Assembly: GCA_902598735.1 (NCBI GenBank) | Contig: CACKCM010000001.1 | Location: forward strand, 121,015 to 185,014 | Direction of reading: 5' to 3' | Length of the DNA: 64,000 nt | Source of the DNA: an uncultured Pelagibacteraceae bacterium | GTDB taxonomy: Bacteria > Pseudomonadota > Alphaproteobacteria > Pelagibacterales > Pelagibacteraceae | In this document: positions 37,271 through 47,374 of the stretch, piece after piece | How positions within the stretch are numbered: position 1 is the stretch's first letter | How the letters are laid out: each line of letters opens with the position of its first letter | Notes under the pieces: generated by a model | Database searches by the model: none | What the model was told of the DNA's origin: nothing | What the model saw: the letters and a program-made list of their open reading frames with translations, nothing else | Translations under genes and position numbers: made by a program

Positions 37271-38905
37271 TCATCTTTTTATATAAACTTCGTAAATTGT
37301 AACATCATCAACAATATATCTTTTATAAATTTTAAAACTAGGATCTAATTTATATTTTTTACTTTTATTTATATCAACATCAAAAATTCTATTAGAAAAT
37401 ACATAGTTTGCATTATTTTTATTATTAAAAATAAATTCTATCCTATTCTTATCTTTCTCTGGCAATAGTTCTTTCATTCTCCATAACGGGTACCAGGAAT
37501 TTACTGCGATTTTGATTTTAGATTTGTTATCGTTTTTTGCAACTTCTCTTAAGAAACTAATTCCAGACAAGCCAGAGTAATCACCTTCAAATTGATTTTT
37601 CATCTTTTTTGTTATTAATATATTAAAATAATATGACTGGTAAGGGTGATAAATAAAAATTTTGTAAAGATTCATAGTTATTAGTAGAAACGAAATTACA
37701 ATAAAAGGAATTATTTTTTTTTTAAGCTTTTTATACTTTTTAAAATTGCTAAGAAAAAAAATTGAATAAAAAATAATAAAAAAGTTTAAAAAGTAAAAAA
37801 TTCTCCAACCATTATATTGTTTTGGACTTAAAAAAATACTAGCAATTAAAAAGGCAATAAAAAGAATTAGGATAAAAAAATCTTTCTTTTCGTTTTTATT
37901 ATTCCAAAAATCGTATTTTGTTTTTATCTTTTCTACCTGATAAAGTTTAAATAAAAATGATTTTGAAGAGGAGTAGAAGCCTAGAAAAAATAATATTAAG
38001 TTTAGTACTGGAGTTGATATTAATATCCATACTGGTAAATAATAATACGGAACAAGCTTAGTATTATAAAATTCACCAAAAAAATAAACTACATCAGCCC
38101 CAAAAATGTTCAGATTAAAAACATAACTAAAAAAATTTTTAAAGGGATCTTCCCAAAGGTATGGCCAATGAATAAAAAGGAAAAAAATATAAAATAATAA
38201 ATAATAAATAATATATTTGATTTTTTTTAAATCCTTTTTTTGGGAAAGTATTGATAAGCAATACATAAAAATGAATATGATTGGAATTATAATTCCAAAT
38301 ATTCTTGTTGATGTAGCAATTGAGGAAAAAAAAGAAAATAAAATTAAACTTTTATAGTTTTCATTATCGATTGTTCTGAAATAAAAATATATTGAAACTA
38401 TAAATACTGATAAAAAAATTATATCTTTATTGTTATGAAATATTTCACCAAAAACTCTTGGAGTTAATATTAAAAGGAAGCACCCGAATAGTGATAAAAA
38501 TTTATTTTCAAATCTATTAATTAATATTTTATAGAAGAAAATCAATCCAACTAAAAAATATAAAAAAGTAAGCAAATGTCTCATCTCATAAATTTTTAAT
38601 GGTTCATTTATTGAGAACAGAGTTTCAATTATAGCTGAAGGAAGATCGAAGATTATTCCATAGGCATCACTCCAAGGAACTGTAAAATCGTCAGAGGAAT
38701 TTAATTTTTGTGACGATATTTCAGAAATATGATCTAAATTAAAAAAATCAGCTAAATAATTTAACCAGTATAAACCACTTTTCCTTGTGAAGGTCTCGTC
38801 AATATTAAATCCAAAATCTCTAAATATATAAATTCCAATAACAGTAAAAATAACAAAAAAGATATAATGACAATAATGTAATAATTTTATACTAATTGTC
38901 TTCAT
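37271..38905 (-). CDS. GT-C-type membrane glycosyltransferase-like protein
   Basis: The 544-residue polytopic protein has about 11 hydrophobic helices and a C-terminal soluble region. The first external loop contains FGFNIDETFTR (about 31-41) with the D-x-D/E-type acidic pair common to GT-C enzymes, and TPRVFGEIFHNNKDIIF (about 148-164) matches a conserved PMT/ArnT-like motif after helix four. It probably moves a sugar from a polyprenyl phosphate to a periplasmic acceptor. It is the first gene of the minus-strand set and divergent from the FkbM gene across 42 bases. Confidence 0.7.
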   Translation of the reverse strand: MKTISIKLLHYCHYIFFVIFTVIGIYIFRDFGFNIDETFTRKSGLYWLNYLADFFNLDHISEISSQKLNSSDDFTVPWSDAYGIIFDLPSAIIETLFSINEPLKIYEMRHLLTFLYFLVGLIFFYKILINRFENKFLSLFGCFLLILTPRVFGEIFHNNKDIIFLSVFIVSIYFYFRTIDNENYKSLILFSFFSSIATSTRIFGIIIPIIFIFMYCLSILSQKKDLKKIKYIIYYLLFYIFFLFIHWPYLWEDPFKNFFSYVFNLNIFGADVVYFFGEFYNTKLVPYYYLPVWILISTPVLNLILFFLGFYSSSKSFLFKLYQVEKIKTKYDFWNNKNEKKDFFILILFIAFLIASIFLSPKQYNGWRIFYFLNFFIIFYSIFFLSNFKKYKKLKKKIIPFIVISFLLITMNLYKIFIYHPYQSYYFNILITKKMKNQFEGDYSGLSGISFLREVAKNDNKSKIKIAVNSWYPLWRMKELLPEKDKNRIEFIFNNKNNANYVFSNRIFDVDINKSKKYKLDPSFKIYKRYIVDDVTIYEVYIKR

Positions 38906-38947
38906 TAAATAAAACTATAAACTATTTTTATCACAAATAATATATAA

Positions 38948-39652
38948 ATGCGTTTATTAAAATCTTTTGCAATTTTTTTTTTTGATGTACTAGATTTTTA
39001 CCATCAAAGAAGAATATTAAAATTTATCAAAAAAAGTAAAATTAGTATCAAAAGTATAATAGATATCGGTTGTCATAAAGGTAAGTATTCTGATTTATTT
39101 TTTAAAAATTTTAATATTACCAAAGCTATTCTTATTGAACCGCAGTACATGTATTTTAGTTATTTAAAACATAAATATAAAAATATTAAAAAAATTAAGA
39201 TTTTTAATTTAGCAATTTCAAATAAAAAAGGTTTTAGTTTCTTTTATATTAATCATCATGATTTAACCTCTTCACTAAATTTAATAAATCATAAAAATAA
39301 TTTTCTAAAATTGAAATCAAAAATTTTTGGACTTAAATCTAAAAATATGATCAAAACTAAAGTAAAAATCAAAATTGAAAGTTTGAATAATTTATTAACA
39401 AAAATGAAAGTAAAAAATTATGATCTTGTCAAAATTGATACTGAAGGTCATGAATTAGAAGTTTTAAAAGGAGGTAAAAAATTTATAAAAAATTTCAAAA
39501 TTATCTTAATTGAGTTTAGAAAAGATAATGTATATAAAAATTATAATGCTAAAAAAATACATAAATTAATAATCAACAATAATTTCTTATTAAAAAAAGT
39601 GTTCAAGTTTCCGTTTACAACTTGGGAAGATAGAATATATATTCAAAGATAA
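38948..39652 (+). CDS. FkbM family SAM-dependent methyltransferase
   Basis: The 234-residue protein has the SAM-binding motif IDIGCHKGKYSDLF (about 37-50), the acidic IEPQ strand (about 67-70), and the FkbM-defining VKIDTEGHELEVLKGG (about 165-180) followed by ILIEFR. FkbM enzymes commonly O-methylate sugars of surface glycans, which suits the neighbouring glycosyltransferases. It is very AT-rich and Lys/Asn-rich. It precedes sucC by 3 bases. Confidence 0.88.
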   Translation: MRLLKSFAIFFFDVLDFYHQRRILKFIKKSKISIKSIIDIGCHKGKYSDLFFKNFNITKAILIEPQYMYFSYLKHKYKNIKKIKIFNLAISNKKGFSFFYINHHDLTSSLNLINHKNNFLKLKSKIFGLKSKNMIKTKVKIKIESLNNLLTKMKVKNYDLVKIDTEGHELEVLKGGKKFIKNFKIILIEFRKDNVYKNYNAKKIHKLIINNNFLLKKVFKFPFTTWEDRIYIQR

Positions 39653-39655
39653 ATT

Positions 39656-40819
39656 ATGAATATTCATGAGCATCAAGCTAAAGATATATTAAAGGAGTAC
39701 GGCGCTCCGGTTTCTCAAGGCATTGTAATCTTTTCTGAGAGTGAAATAGAGGAAAAAATTAAAAATCTTAAAAGTCAGGAAGTTGTTTTAAAAGCCCAAA
39801 TTCATGCTGGAGGAAGAGGTAAAGCAGGTGGGGTAAAATTGTTAAAAAATGATAAAAATTTAATTCAGGAAGCTAAAGATATGTTTGGAAAAAATTTAGT
39901 TACTCACCAGACAGGACCTCAAGGAAAAAAAGTGAAAAGACTTTTAATTGAGGAAGCCTCTAAAATATCTAAAGAATTTTATCTATCATGTCTTGTGGAT
40001 AGAGAGTCAGCTAAAATAGCGTTTATAAGTAGCATTGAGGGAGGCATGGATATTGAAAAAGTAGCAGAGAAATACCCAGAAAAAATAATTACAAATAAAG
40101 TTGAAATAAAAAATGAAGGTCCAGATCAAAAGGAGATAAACAATATTATTTCTGTATTTGAATTTAATGACAATCAAAAAATTGAAGCGGCAAAACTAAT
40201 AAAGTCACTTTATAAAATTTTATTAGATAAGGATGCAAGTTTGATTGAAATAAATCCTTTAATCGTGAAAAATGATCAAAGAATTCTTTGTCTTGACGCA
40301 AAAATGAATTTTGATGATAATGCAATTTTCAGAAGACCTGAAATTTTAAGATTAAGAGATCTTAATGAAGAAGAACCAGCAGAAATAGAGGCAAGCAAGC
40401 ATGAACTTGCATACATCAAACTTAATGGATCAATCGGTTGTATGGTAAATGGCGCAGGATTGGCAATGGCTACTATGGATATAATCAAATTACATGGTGA
40501 AGAACCAGCAAATTTTTTAGATGTTGGAGGAGGAGCCACTAAAGAAAAAGTAGCTGCAGCTTTTAAACTTATCTTAGCCGATAAAAATGTAAAGGGAATT
40601 TTAATAAATATTTTTGGGGGAATAATGAGATGTGATGTGTTAGCTCAAGGAGTTATTGAAGCAGCGAATCAAGTAAATTTATCAGTTCCTCTAGTGGTAA
40701 GGCTAGCAGGTACGAATTTTAAAGAGGGAAAAGAAATATTAGATAAATCTAATTTAAAGATACTGTCTGCTAATGATTTAAATGATGCAGCAAAAAAAAT
40801 TATAGAGGCTATAAAGTAA
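39656..40819 (+). CDS. sucC: Succinyl-CoA synthetase beta subunit SucC
   Basis: SucC, with SucD, makes nucleoside triphosphate from succinyl-CoA in the TCA cycle. The 387-residue protein has the opening MNIHEHQAKDILKEYGAPV, the ATP-grasp QIHAGGRGKAGGVKL (about 48-62), EINPL, and the C-terminal CoA-ligase-like FLDVGGGATKEKV and NIFGGIMRCDV. Its stop abuts the sucD start. Confidence 0.97.
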   Translation: MNIHEHQAKDILKEYGAPVSQGIVIFSESEIEEKIKNLKSQEVVLKAQIHAGGRGKAGGVKLLKNDKNLIQEAKDMFGKNLVTHQTGPQGKKVKRLLIEEASKISKEFYLSCLVDRESAKIAFISSIEGGMDIEKVAEKYPEKIITNKVEIKNEGPDQKEINNIISVFEFNDNQKIEAAKLIKSLYKILLDKDASLIEINPLIVKNDQRILCLDAKMNFDDNAIFRRPEILRLRDLNEEEPAEIEASKHELAYIKLNGSIGCMVNGAGLAMATMDIIKLHGEEPANFLDVGGGATKEKVAAAFKLILADKNVKGILINIFGGIMRCDVLAQGVIEAANQVNLSVPLVVRLAGTNFKEGKEILDKSNLKILSANDLNDAAKKIIEAIK

Positions 40820-41695
40820 ATGTCAGTACTGGTAGACAAAAATACTAAAGTGATATGTCAAGGTTTCACAGGTACTCATGGAACTTTTCATTCTGAACAA
40901 GCTCTTAAATATGGCACAAAATTAGTTGGAGGAGTAACTCCTAAAAAAGGAGGTCAACAACATTTAAATTTACCAGTATTTAATACTGTCCAAGAAGCTA
41001 AAGATAAAACCGCAGCAAATGCAACAATGATCTATGTTCCCCCTAAGTTTGCGGCAGATGCAATAATAGAAGCTATTGACGCAAAAATTGAATTGATTGT
41101 TACTATTACAGAAGGAATCCCTGTACTAGATATGCTCAAAGTGAAAAAATATTTGAAGAAAAGTAAATCAAGACTTATTGGACCAAACTGTCCTGGAATT
41201 ATTACACCTGATGAATGTAAAATAGGTATAATGCCAGGCAATATCCATAAAAAGGGTTCTGTAGGAATAGTCTCAAGATCAGGAACTCTAACTTATGAAG
41301 CTGTAGCCCAAACCACATCAAGTGGTATGGGTCAGTCAACTTGTATAGGTATCGGTGGGGATCCTATAAATGGTACAAACTTCATCGACTGTTTAGAGCT
41401 TTTTTTAAAAGACGATGAAACAAAATCAATTGTAATGATTGGTGAAATTGGTGGCTCTGCTGAGGAAGAAGCAGCAGACTTTCTCAAGAAAGAGAAAAAA
41501 AGGAAACCAATGGTCGGATTCATTGCTGGTTTGACAGCTCCTCCTGGTAGGAGAATGGGGCATGCGGGTGCAATCATTTCTGGAGGTAAAGGTGGTGCTG
41601 AAGAAAAAATTGAAACTATGAAATCTGCAGGTATTACAATATCTAAATCGCCTGCAGATATAGGAAAAACGCTTTTTGATAAACTTAATAGTTGA
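40820..41695 (+). CDS. sucD: Succinyl-CoA synthetase alpha subunit SucD
   Basis: The 291-residue protein has the CoA-binding [14 protein letters not shown] (14-27), GPNCPG (121-126), [11 protein letters not shown] (152-162), [10 protein letters not shown] (177-186) and the phosphorylated active-site histidine H248 in MGHAGAII. It follows sucC without a gap. Confidence 0.97.
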   Translation: MSVLVDKNTKVICQGFTGTHGTFHSEQALKYGTKLVGGVTPKKGGQQHLNLPVFNTVQEAKDKTAANATMIYVPPKFAADAIIEAIDAKIELIVTITEGIPVLDMLKVKKYLKKSKSRLIGPNCPGIITPDECKIGIMPGNIHKKGSVGIVSRSGTLTYEAVAQTTSSGMGQSTCIGIGGDPINGTNFIDCLELFLKDDETKSIVMIGEIGGSAEEEAADFLKKEKKRKPMVGFIAGLTAPPGRRMGHAGAIISGGKGGAEEKIETMKSAGITISKSPADIGKTLFDKLNS

Positions 41696-41727
41696 TTTTT
41701 ATTTATTTATGTTAAAATAAAAAATTA

Positions 41728-44613
41728 ATGTCATCCTCGGATAATAATATAACTTTTAAAAAAACATCCTTTTTATCAGGTGTTAACTCAGAATTTATAA
41801 ATCAATTTTATTCTGATTACCTCTCAGATCCAAAATCCTTACCTGAGGGATGGAAAAAATTTTTCGATGGGCTTAGTGAAGATGAAAAGCTTATTCTAGA
41901 TGATTTGAATGGTCCTAGTTGGTCACCAGAAAAAAAAATTAAAAAGATAAATTTCTTTCAAAACGATACTAAAGAGAAAAATGTTGAATCTCTAGATGCA
42001 AGCGCAGGCTCTATAAAACAAGCTTCGCAGGACTCTGTCCGTGCAATAATGCTTATTAGAGCTTATAGAATAAGAGGCCATTTAATTTCAAATTTAGATC
42101 CATTATCTATACAAGAAAAAAAGGAGCATTCTGAATTAAAACCTGAGACTTATGGTTTCACAAAAAAAGATTATCAAAGAAATATTTTTCTAGATGGAGT
42201 TCTTGGTCTTCAGTATGCAAATCTTGATCAAATTTTAAAAATTTTAAAAAAGACTTATTGTTCAAATATTGGATACGAATTTATGCATATGAGTGATCCC
42301 GAAGAAAAAGCATGGATAAGGAATAGAATTGAAGGTCCTGAAAAAGACATTACTTTTACCGAAAATGGGAAAAAAGCAATTCTAAATAAAATAATACAAG
42401 CAGAGGGATTTGAAAAATATTTACATGTAAAATTTGTAGGGACAAAAAGATTTGGTTTAGATGGAGGTGAGTCACTTATACCAGCACTTGAACAAATTAT
42501 TAAAAGAGGCGGCAATCTTGGAGCGAAAGAAATTAAAATTGGAATGCCTCATAGAGGTAGACTTAACGTTTTAGCTAATGTTATGGGAAAACCTTTCAGA
42601 GCAATTTTTAGTGAATTTTTTGGCAAATCTGTAAATGCAAGTAAAGATTTTGAGGGAGATGTGAAGTATCATTTAGGAGCATCTTCTAACAGAGAGTTTG
42701 ACGGAAATGTCGTCCATATAAGTTTAACAGATAATCCATCACACCTCGAAGCTGTAAACCCTGTTGTTTTAGGGCAAGTAAGAGCTAAGCAATTTTTTCA
42801 CAAAGATAAAGAAAGAAAAAAAGTAATACCTGTACTAATGCATGGCGATGCAGCTTTCGCTGGACAAGGAATAGTGGCAGAGTGTTTTGCGATGTCAGGT
42901 TTGCCTGGACATAATATAGGAGGAACCATTCATATAATAGTAAACAATCAAATAGGTTTTACGACTGCACCAAGATTTGCAAGATCTTCACCTTATCCGT
43001 CGGATGTAGCTAAAATTGCTCAAGCACCAATTTTTCACGTAAATGGAGACGATCCTGAAGCAGTTACACATTGTGCAAAAATTGCAACTGAATATAGACA
43101 AAAATTTAATCGAGATGTTGTAATAGATATGGTTTGTTATAGGAGGTTTGGACACAATGAAGGTGATGAACCCTCGTTTACCCAACCAATAATGTACAAA
43201 AAAATAAAATCTCATCCATCAACACTAACTTTATATGGAGAAAAACTATCGAAAGAAGGCTTAACTTCACCAGATCAACTTAAAAAAGATAAATTACAGT
43301 TTAAAAACTATTTAGAGGACGAATTTTTGTCATCTAAAAATTATAAGTCAGAGCTAAAATGGTTTGATGGTGTTTGGTCTAGATTTAAGCCAGGCCTAGG
43401 AAAAGATAAACGGGGCAAAAGTGGTGTCGAAAAACAAATTTTACTTAATGTTGGAAAAAAAGTATTTCATATTCCATCAAATTTTAATGCACACAAAACC
43501 TTGAAAAGAGTTTTTGAGACAAGAAGCAAATTATTTTTGAACGGAAAAGTTGATTGGTCATCTGCCGAGTCTTTAGCTATAGGCACATTATTAGTTGAAG
43601 GCTTTTCAGTTAGGCTATCAGGTCAAGACTCTGGGAGAGGTACTTTTAGCCAAAGACACGCAGTTTTAAGAAATCAAAGTAATCACGATCGCTATATACC
43701 ATTAAATAATATTAAAACTGATCAAAAAAAATTCGAAATAATAGACAGTTTACTTTCAGAACTTGCAGTGCTTGGGTTCGAGTACGGATACTCATTATCA
43801 GAACCAGAAACTCTCGTATTGTGGGAAGCTCAGTTTGGAGATTTTGCTAACGGAGCACAAGTTATAATTGACCAATTCATAACTTCCTCTGAGTCCAAAT
43901 GGGGTAGAGCAAGCGGTCTTGTAATGCTATTACCTCATGGGTACGAAGGTCAAGGCCCTGAGCACTCCTCAGCAAGATTAGAAAGATTTTTACAATTATG
44001 TGCGGGGGAAAATATTCAAGTAGCAAACTGTACAACACCCTCTAATTATTTTCATGCACTGAGAAGACAAATGCATAGAGAATTTAGAAAACCACTTATT
44101 ATAATGACACCAAAATCTTTACTAAGGCACAAACAATGTGTATCAAACATATCGGAATTTGTTTCTAAAAGTTCATTTCACAGAGTTTTAGAGGATGATG
44201 CATATAAAAAAGAAAACAATTTAATTTCTTTAAAAAAAGATAATCAAATAAAAAAAGTAGTGATGTGTTCAGGTAAAATATATTACGACCTTATTGAGGA
44301 AAGAGAAAGAACTAAAAATAGTGATATTGTATTTGTTCGACTAGAACAACTCTATCCTTTTCCGGCGAAAACTTTAGCTAAGGTTTTAAAAAAATATAAA
44401 AAAGCCAAGTTTGTATGGTGCCAAGAAGAACCTAAAAATATGGGAGCCTGGAATACTGTTAGAAATTATATCGAAAGAACTTTAGAAATGATCAATTTAA
44501 AGGATATCAACATAAAATTTGTGGGTAGATCGGCATCAGCAACGACTGCGACTGGAAATGCCAACAAACACCTTGCACAACAAAAAGAAATATTAGAAAA
44601 GATACTTAAATAA
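41728..44613 (+). CDS. sucA: 2-oxoglutarate dehydrogenase E1 component SucA
   Basis: This 961-residue thiamine-diphosphate enzyme decarboxylates 2-oxoglutarate. Visible family features are the N-terminal [21 protein letters not shown] segment that tethers E1 to the complex, [18 protein letters not shown] (from about residue 272), [10 protein letters not shown] (about 372-381), the thiamine-binding [10 protein letters not shown], and [11 protein letters not shown] in the pyrimidine domain. Length matches SucA. The 32 bases before it hold only an AT-rich spacer. Confidence 0.97.
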   Translation: MSSSDNNITFKKTSFLSGVNSEFINQFYSDYLSDPKSLPEGWKKFFDGLSEDEKLILDDLNGPSWSPEKKIKKINFFQNDTKEKNVESLDASAGSIKQASQDSVRAIMLIRAYRIRGHLISNLDPLSIQEKKEHSELKPETYGFTKKDYQRNIFLDGVLGLQYANLDQILKILKKTYCSNIGYEFMHMSDPEEKAWIRNRIEGPEKDITFTENGKKAILNKIIQAEGFEKYLHVKFVGTKRFGLDGGESLIPALEQIIKRGGNLGAKEIKIGMPHRGRLNVLANVMGKPFRAIFSEFFGKSVNASKDFEGDVKYHLGASSNREFDGNVVHISLTDNPSHLEAVNPVVLGQVRAKQFFHKDKERKKVIPVLMHGDAAFAGQGIVAECFAMSGLPGHNIGGTIHIIVNNQIGFTTAPRFARSSPYPSDVAKIAQAPIFHVNGDDPEAVTHCAKIATEYRQKFNRDVVIDMVCYRRFGHNEGDEPSFTQPIMYKKIKSHPSTLTLYGEKLSKEGLTSPDQLKKDKLQFKNYLEDEFLSSKNYKSELKWFDGVWSRFKPGLGKDKRGKSGVEKQILLNVGKKVFHIPSNFNAHKTLKRVFETRSKLFLNGKVDWSSAESLAIGTLLVEGFSVRLSGQDSGRGTFSQRHAVLRNQSNHDRYIPLNNIKTDQKKFEIIDSLLSELAVLGFEYGYSLSEPETLVLWEAQFGDFANGAQVIIDQFITSSESKWGRASGLVMLLPHGYEGQGPEHSSARLERFLQLCAGENIQVANCTTPSNYFHALRRQMHREFRKPLIIMTPKSLLRHKQCVSNISEFVSKSSFHRVLEDDAYKKENNLISLKKDNQIKKVVMCSGKIYYDLIEERERTKNSDIVFVRLEQLYPFPAKTLAKVLKKYKKAKFVWCQEEPKNMGAWNTVRNYIERTLEMINLKDINIKFVGRSASATTATGNANKHLAQQKEILEKILK

Positions 44614-44615
44614 TA

Positions 44616-45944
44616 ATGCCAGAAAAAATTACAGTTCCCACTTTAGGCGAATCAGTTACAGAGGCAACTGTTTCTAAATGGCTGAAATCCCAGGGTGAAA
44701 AAGTAGTTGCTGACGAACCAATAGTAGAATTAGAAACTGATAAAGTGAATGTCGAAGTTCCTGCTCCATCAAATGGAGTTCTCGGTAACATTAAGGCAAA
44801 AGAGGGTGAGACTGTTAATGTTGGATCATTGTTGGGAACTATAAACGAAAGTGCAAGCGATGAAATTGCGCAGACAAAAGAAGTAAAGTCATATAATCCT
44901 CCAAAAAAACAAACTAAACCAATTGAAGACATAAAAAACAATGTAAAAAAGAAAAAAGTAACCGAGTCATTAATAGATGAACCTGTTTTAAAATTGAAAG
45001 ATGAGAAAATAGAAGACGAACCATTAATTTTAGAGCAAGTTCATGAAGAGAAGAAAAAATCCAGAAAACCTACATTTAAAAAAGAAGAGGCACAAGTTTC
45101 TCCTGCTGCAAGAAAGATGGCTAGTGAAGCCAAAATTGATTTAGAACAAGTTAAAGGCACTGGAAAAAATGGAATAATTTTAAAAGAGGATGTAATGGCT
45201 CTTATGGGCTCTAAACCCGCCCCATCGGAAAGAAAGATAAAATATGGTCCAGAAGAAAGAGTAAAAATGACTAGGCTTAGACTTACTATAGCTAAAAGAC
45301 TTAAAGAGGCCCAAGAGAACGCGGCGATGCTTACAACATTTAATGAGGTAGACATGAGTGAAGTAATGTCTATGAGAAATCAATATAAAGAGGAGTTCCA
45401 TAAAAACTATGGAGTTAAATTAGGTTTTATGTCTTTTTTTGTAAAAGCATGCGTGATTGGTTTGAAAAACTTTCCAGCTATTAATTCAGAAATCCAAGCA
45501 GAAGAGATAGTTTATAAAAATTATTATAATATTAGTATTGCTGTTGGAACAGATAGAGGTTTAGTAGTCCCAGTTTTAAGAGAAACAGACGAAATGTCTT
45601 TTGCTGATATTGAGAAAAATATTGCTAGCTTAGGTCAAAAAGCTAGAGATGGAAAAATTACCATAGAAGATCTTCAGGGAGGAACATTTACAATAACTAA
45701 TGGTGGAATTTATGGATCCATGCTATCTACACCAATTTTAAATCCACCACAATCTGCAGTACTAGGAATGCACAATATTGTGGAGAGACCAGTTGTTATA
45801 AATGGAAATGTAGAAGTGAGACCAGTAATGTATTTAGCTCTCTCTTATGATCACAGGATAGTAGATGGCAAAGAAGCTGTTTCATTTTTGAAAATTATAA
45901 AAGAATCATTAGAGCAACCTAAAAGATTATTTTTAAATATATAG
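44616..45944 (+). CDS. sucB: Dihydrolipoamide succinyltransferase E2 SucB
   Basis: The 442-residue core subunit of the 2-oxoglutarate dehydrogenase complex has one lipoyl domain with lipoylated K43 in ETDKVNVEV, a charged linker, an E1/E3-binding domain ([11 protein letters not shown] to ILKEDV, 161-192), and the catalytic acyltransferase domain with H413 and D417 in SYDHRIVDG. It lies two bases after sucA. Confidence 0.97.
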   Translation: MPEKITVPTLGESVTEATVSKWLKSQGEKVVADEPIVELETDKVNVEVPAPSNGVLGNIKAKEGETVNVGSLLGTINESASDEIAQTKEVKSYNPPKKQTKPIEDIKNNVKKKKVTESLIDEPVLKLKDEKIEDEPLILEQVHEEKKKSRKPTFKKEEAQVSPAARKMASEAKIDLEQVKGTGKNGIILKEDVMALMGSKPAPSERKIKYGPEERVKMTRLRLTIAKRLKEAQENAAMLTTFNEVDMSEVMSMRNQYKEEFHKNYGVKLGFMSFFVKACVIGLKNFPAINSEIQAEEIVYKNYYNISIAVGTDRGLVVPVLRETDEMSFADIEKNIASLGQKARDGKITIEDLQGGTFTITNGGIYGSMLSTPILNPPQSAVLGMHNIVERPVVINGNVEVRPVMYLALSYDHRIVDGKEAVSFLKIIKESLEQPKRLFLNI

Positions 45945-45945
45945 T

Positions 45946-47346
45946 ATGGATAATTTTGATTTAATAGTTATTGGAGGAGGACCAGGTGGGTACGTCTGTG
46001 CAATTAGAGCTGCTCAACTAGGATTGAAAACTGCGTGCGTAGAATCAAGGGGAACCCTAGGTGGAACATGTCTAAATGTTGGGTGCATCCCATCTAAAAG
46101 TCTATTGAATTTATCTGAAAATTTTCATAAAGCCAAAAAAGACTTTAATCATCAAGGAATAGAAATCGAAGGTATTAAACTAAATATTGAAAAAATGATG
46201 TCTAATAAAAACAAATCAGTACAAGTTTTGACAAAAGGAGTAGAGTTTTTATTTAAAAAAAACAAAGTTACTTATATTAAAGGGAAAGGGGTACTTTTCT
46301 CAAAAAACGATATAGTAGTTTATGATAACAATAAAAAAGCCAATTATAAAGCTAAAAATATAGTTATAGCTACAGGTTCGTCTGTTGCTTCTTTACCAGG
46401 AATAGAAATTGATGAAAAAAATATTATATCATCAACTGGAGCATTATCTTTGAAAAGTGTACCAAAAAAATTAGCTGTAATTGGTGGAGGTTATATTGGA
46501 TTAGAAATGGGTTCTGTTTGGTCAAGATTAGGTGCAGAAGTTACAGTCATAGAATACCTAGATTATATAACTCCGGGCATGGACAGAGAAATTTCAAATG
46601 AATTTAAAAAGATTTTATCTAAACAAGGAATTATTTTCAAGATGGGCTCCAAGGTGAATAAAGTAAGTTCTTCAGGATCAGCTGTCACGATAAATTATAC
46701 AGATTTAAAAAGCTCAAAAGATGAAACTTTGGAATTTGATAAAGTTCTTTTATCAGTTGGTCGAAAACCTTATACAGAAGGTCTTAACCTAACAAAAATT
46801 GGAGTAAAAAAAGATAAAAAAGGAAGAATAGAGGTAAATTCCAAATTACAAACTTCAATTAAAAATATTTATGCGATAGGCGATGTTATCAAAGGTCCTA
46901 TGCTAGCTCATAAAGCCGAAGAGGAGGGTATCGCAGTCGCAGAAATATTAGCGGGTCAGGCAGGACATGTAAATTATGATGTGATTCCTGGAGTAATTTA
47001 TACTTCTCCAGAAGTAGCGACAGTTGGAAAAACAGAAGAGCAACTTAAAGAAGAAAAGAAGTCTTACAAAGTTGGAAAATTTCCTTTCTTGGCAAACTCA
47101 CGAGCGAAGGTAAATAATGAAACCGAGGGTTTTGTAAAAATTTTAGCTGATAGCAAAACTGATAAAGTTTTAGGAGTGCATATCATTGGCCCTCATTGTG
47201 GAGATATGATTGCTGAAATGGCACTAGCCATGGAATTCGGAGCTAGCGCAGAGGATATCGCAAGAACTTGTCATGCTCATCCTACGCACACTGAGGCAAT
47301 AAAAGAGGCAGCATTAGCTGTTGATAAAAGACCAATTCATTTTTAA
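45946..47346 (+). CDS. lpd: Dihydrolipoyl dehydrogenase Lpd (E3)
   Basis: Lpd reoxidises the lipoyl groups of the 2-oxoacid dehydrogenase complexes. The 466-residue flavoprotein has GGGPGGYVCA (10-19), the redox disulfide C42/C47 in GGTCLNVGCIPSK, the NAD motif GGGYIGLEMGS, AIGDV for FAD, and the C-terminal HAHPTHTEA with the catalytic His-Glu pair contributed across the dimer. It is one base after sucB. Confidence 0.97.
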   Translation: MDNFDLIVIGGGPGGYVCAIRAAQLGLKTACVESRGTLGGTCLNVGCIPSKSLLNLSENFHKAKKDFNHQGIEIEGIKLNIEKMMSNKNKSVQVLTKGVEFLFKKNKVTYIKGKGVLFSKNDIVVYDNNKKANYKAKNIVIATGSSVASLPGIEIDEKNIISSTGALSLKSVPKKLAVIGGGYIGLEMGSVWSRLGAEVTVIEYLDYITPGMDREISNEFKKILSKQGIIFKMGSKVNKVSSSGSAVTINYTDLKSSKDETLEFDKVLLSVGRKPYTEGLNLTKIGVKKDKKGRIEVNSKLQTSIKNIYAIGDVIKGPMLAHKAEEEGIAVAEILAGQAGHVNYDVIPGVIYTSPEVATVGKTEEQLKEEKKSYKVGKFPFLANSRAKVNNETEGFVKILADSKTDKVLGVHIIGPHCGDMIAEMALAMEFGASAEDIARTCHAHPTHTEAIKEAALAVDKRPIHF

Positions 47347-47374
47347 TTAATAATATTTCTAATACTATTATCAG

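Noticed and set aside
41696..41723. AT-only inverted repeat (TTTTTATTT / AAATAAAAA) before sucA as a terminator
   Set aside because: It has no GC pairs and lies inside an operon; such repeats arise easily by chance at this base composition.
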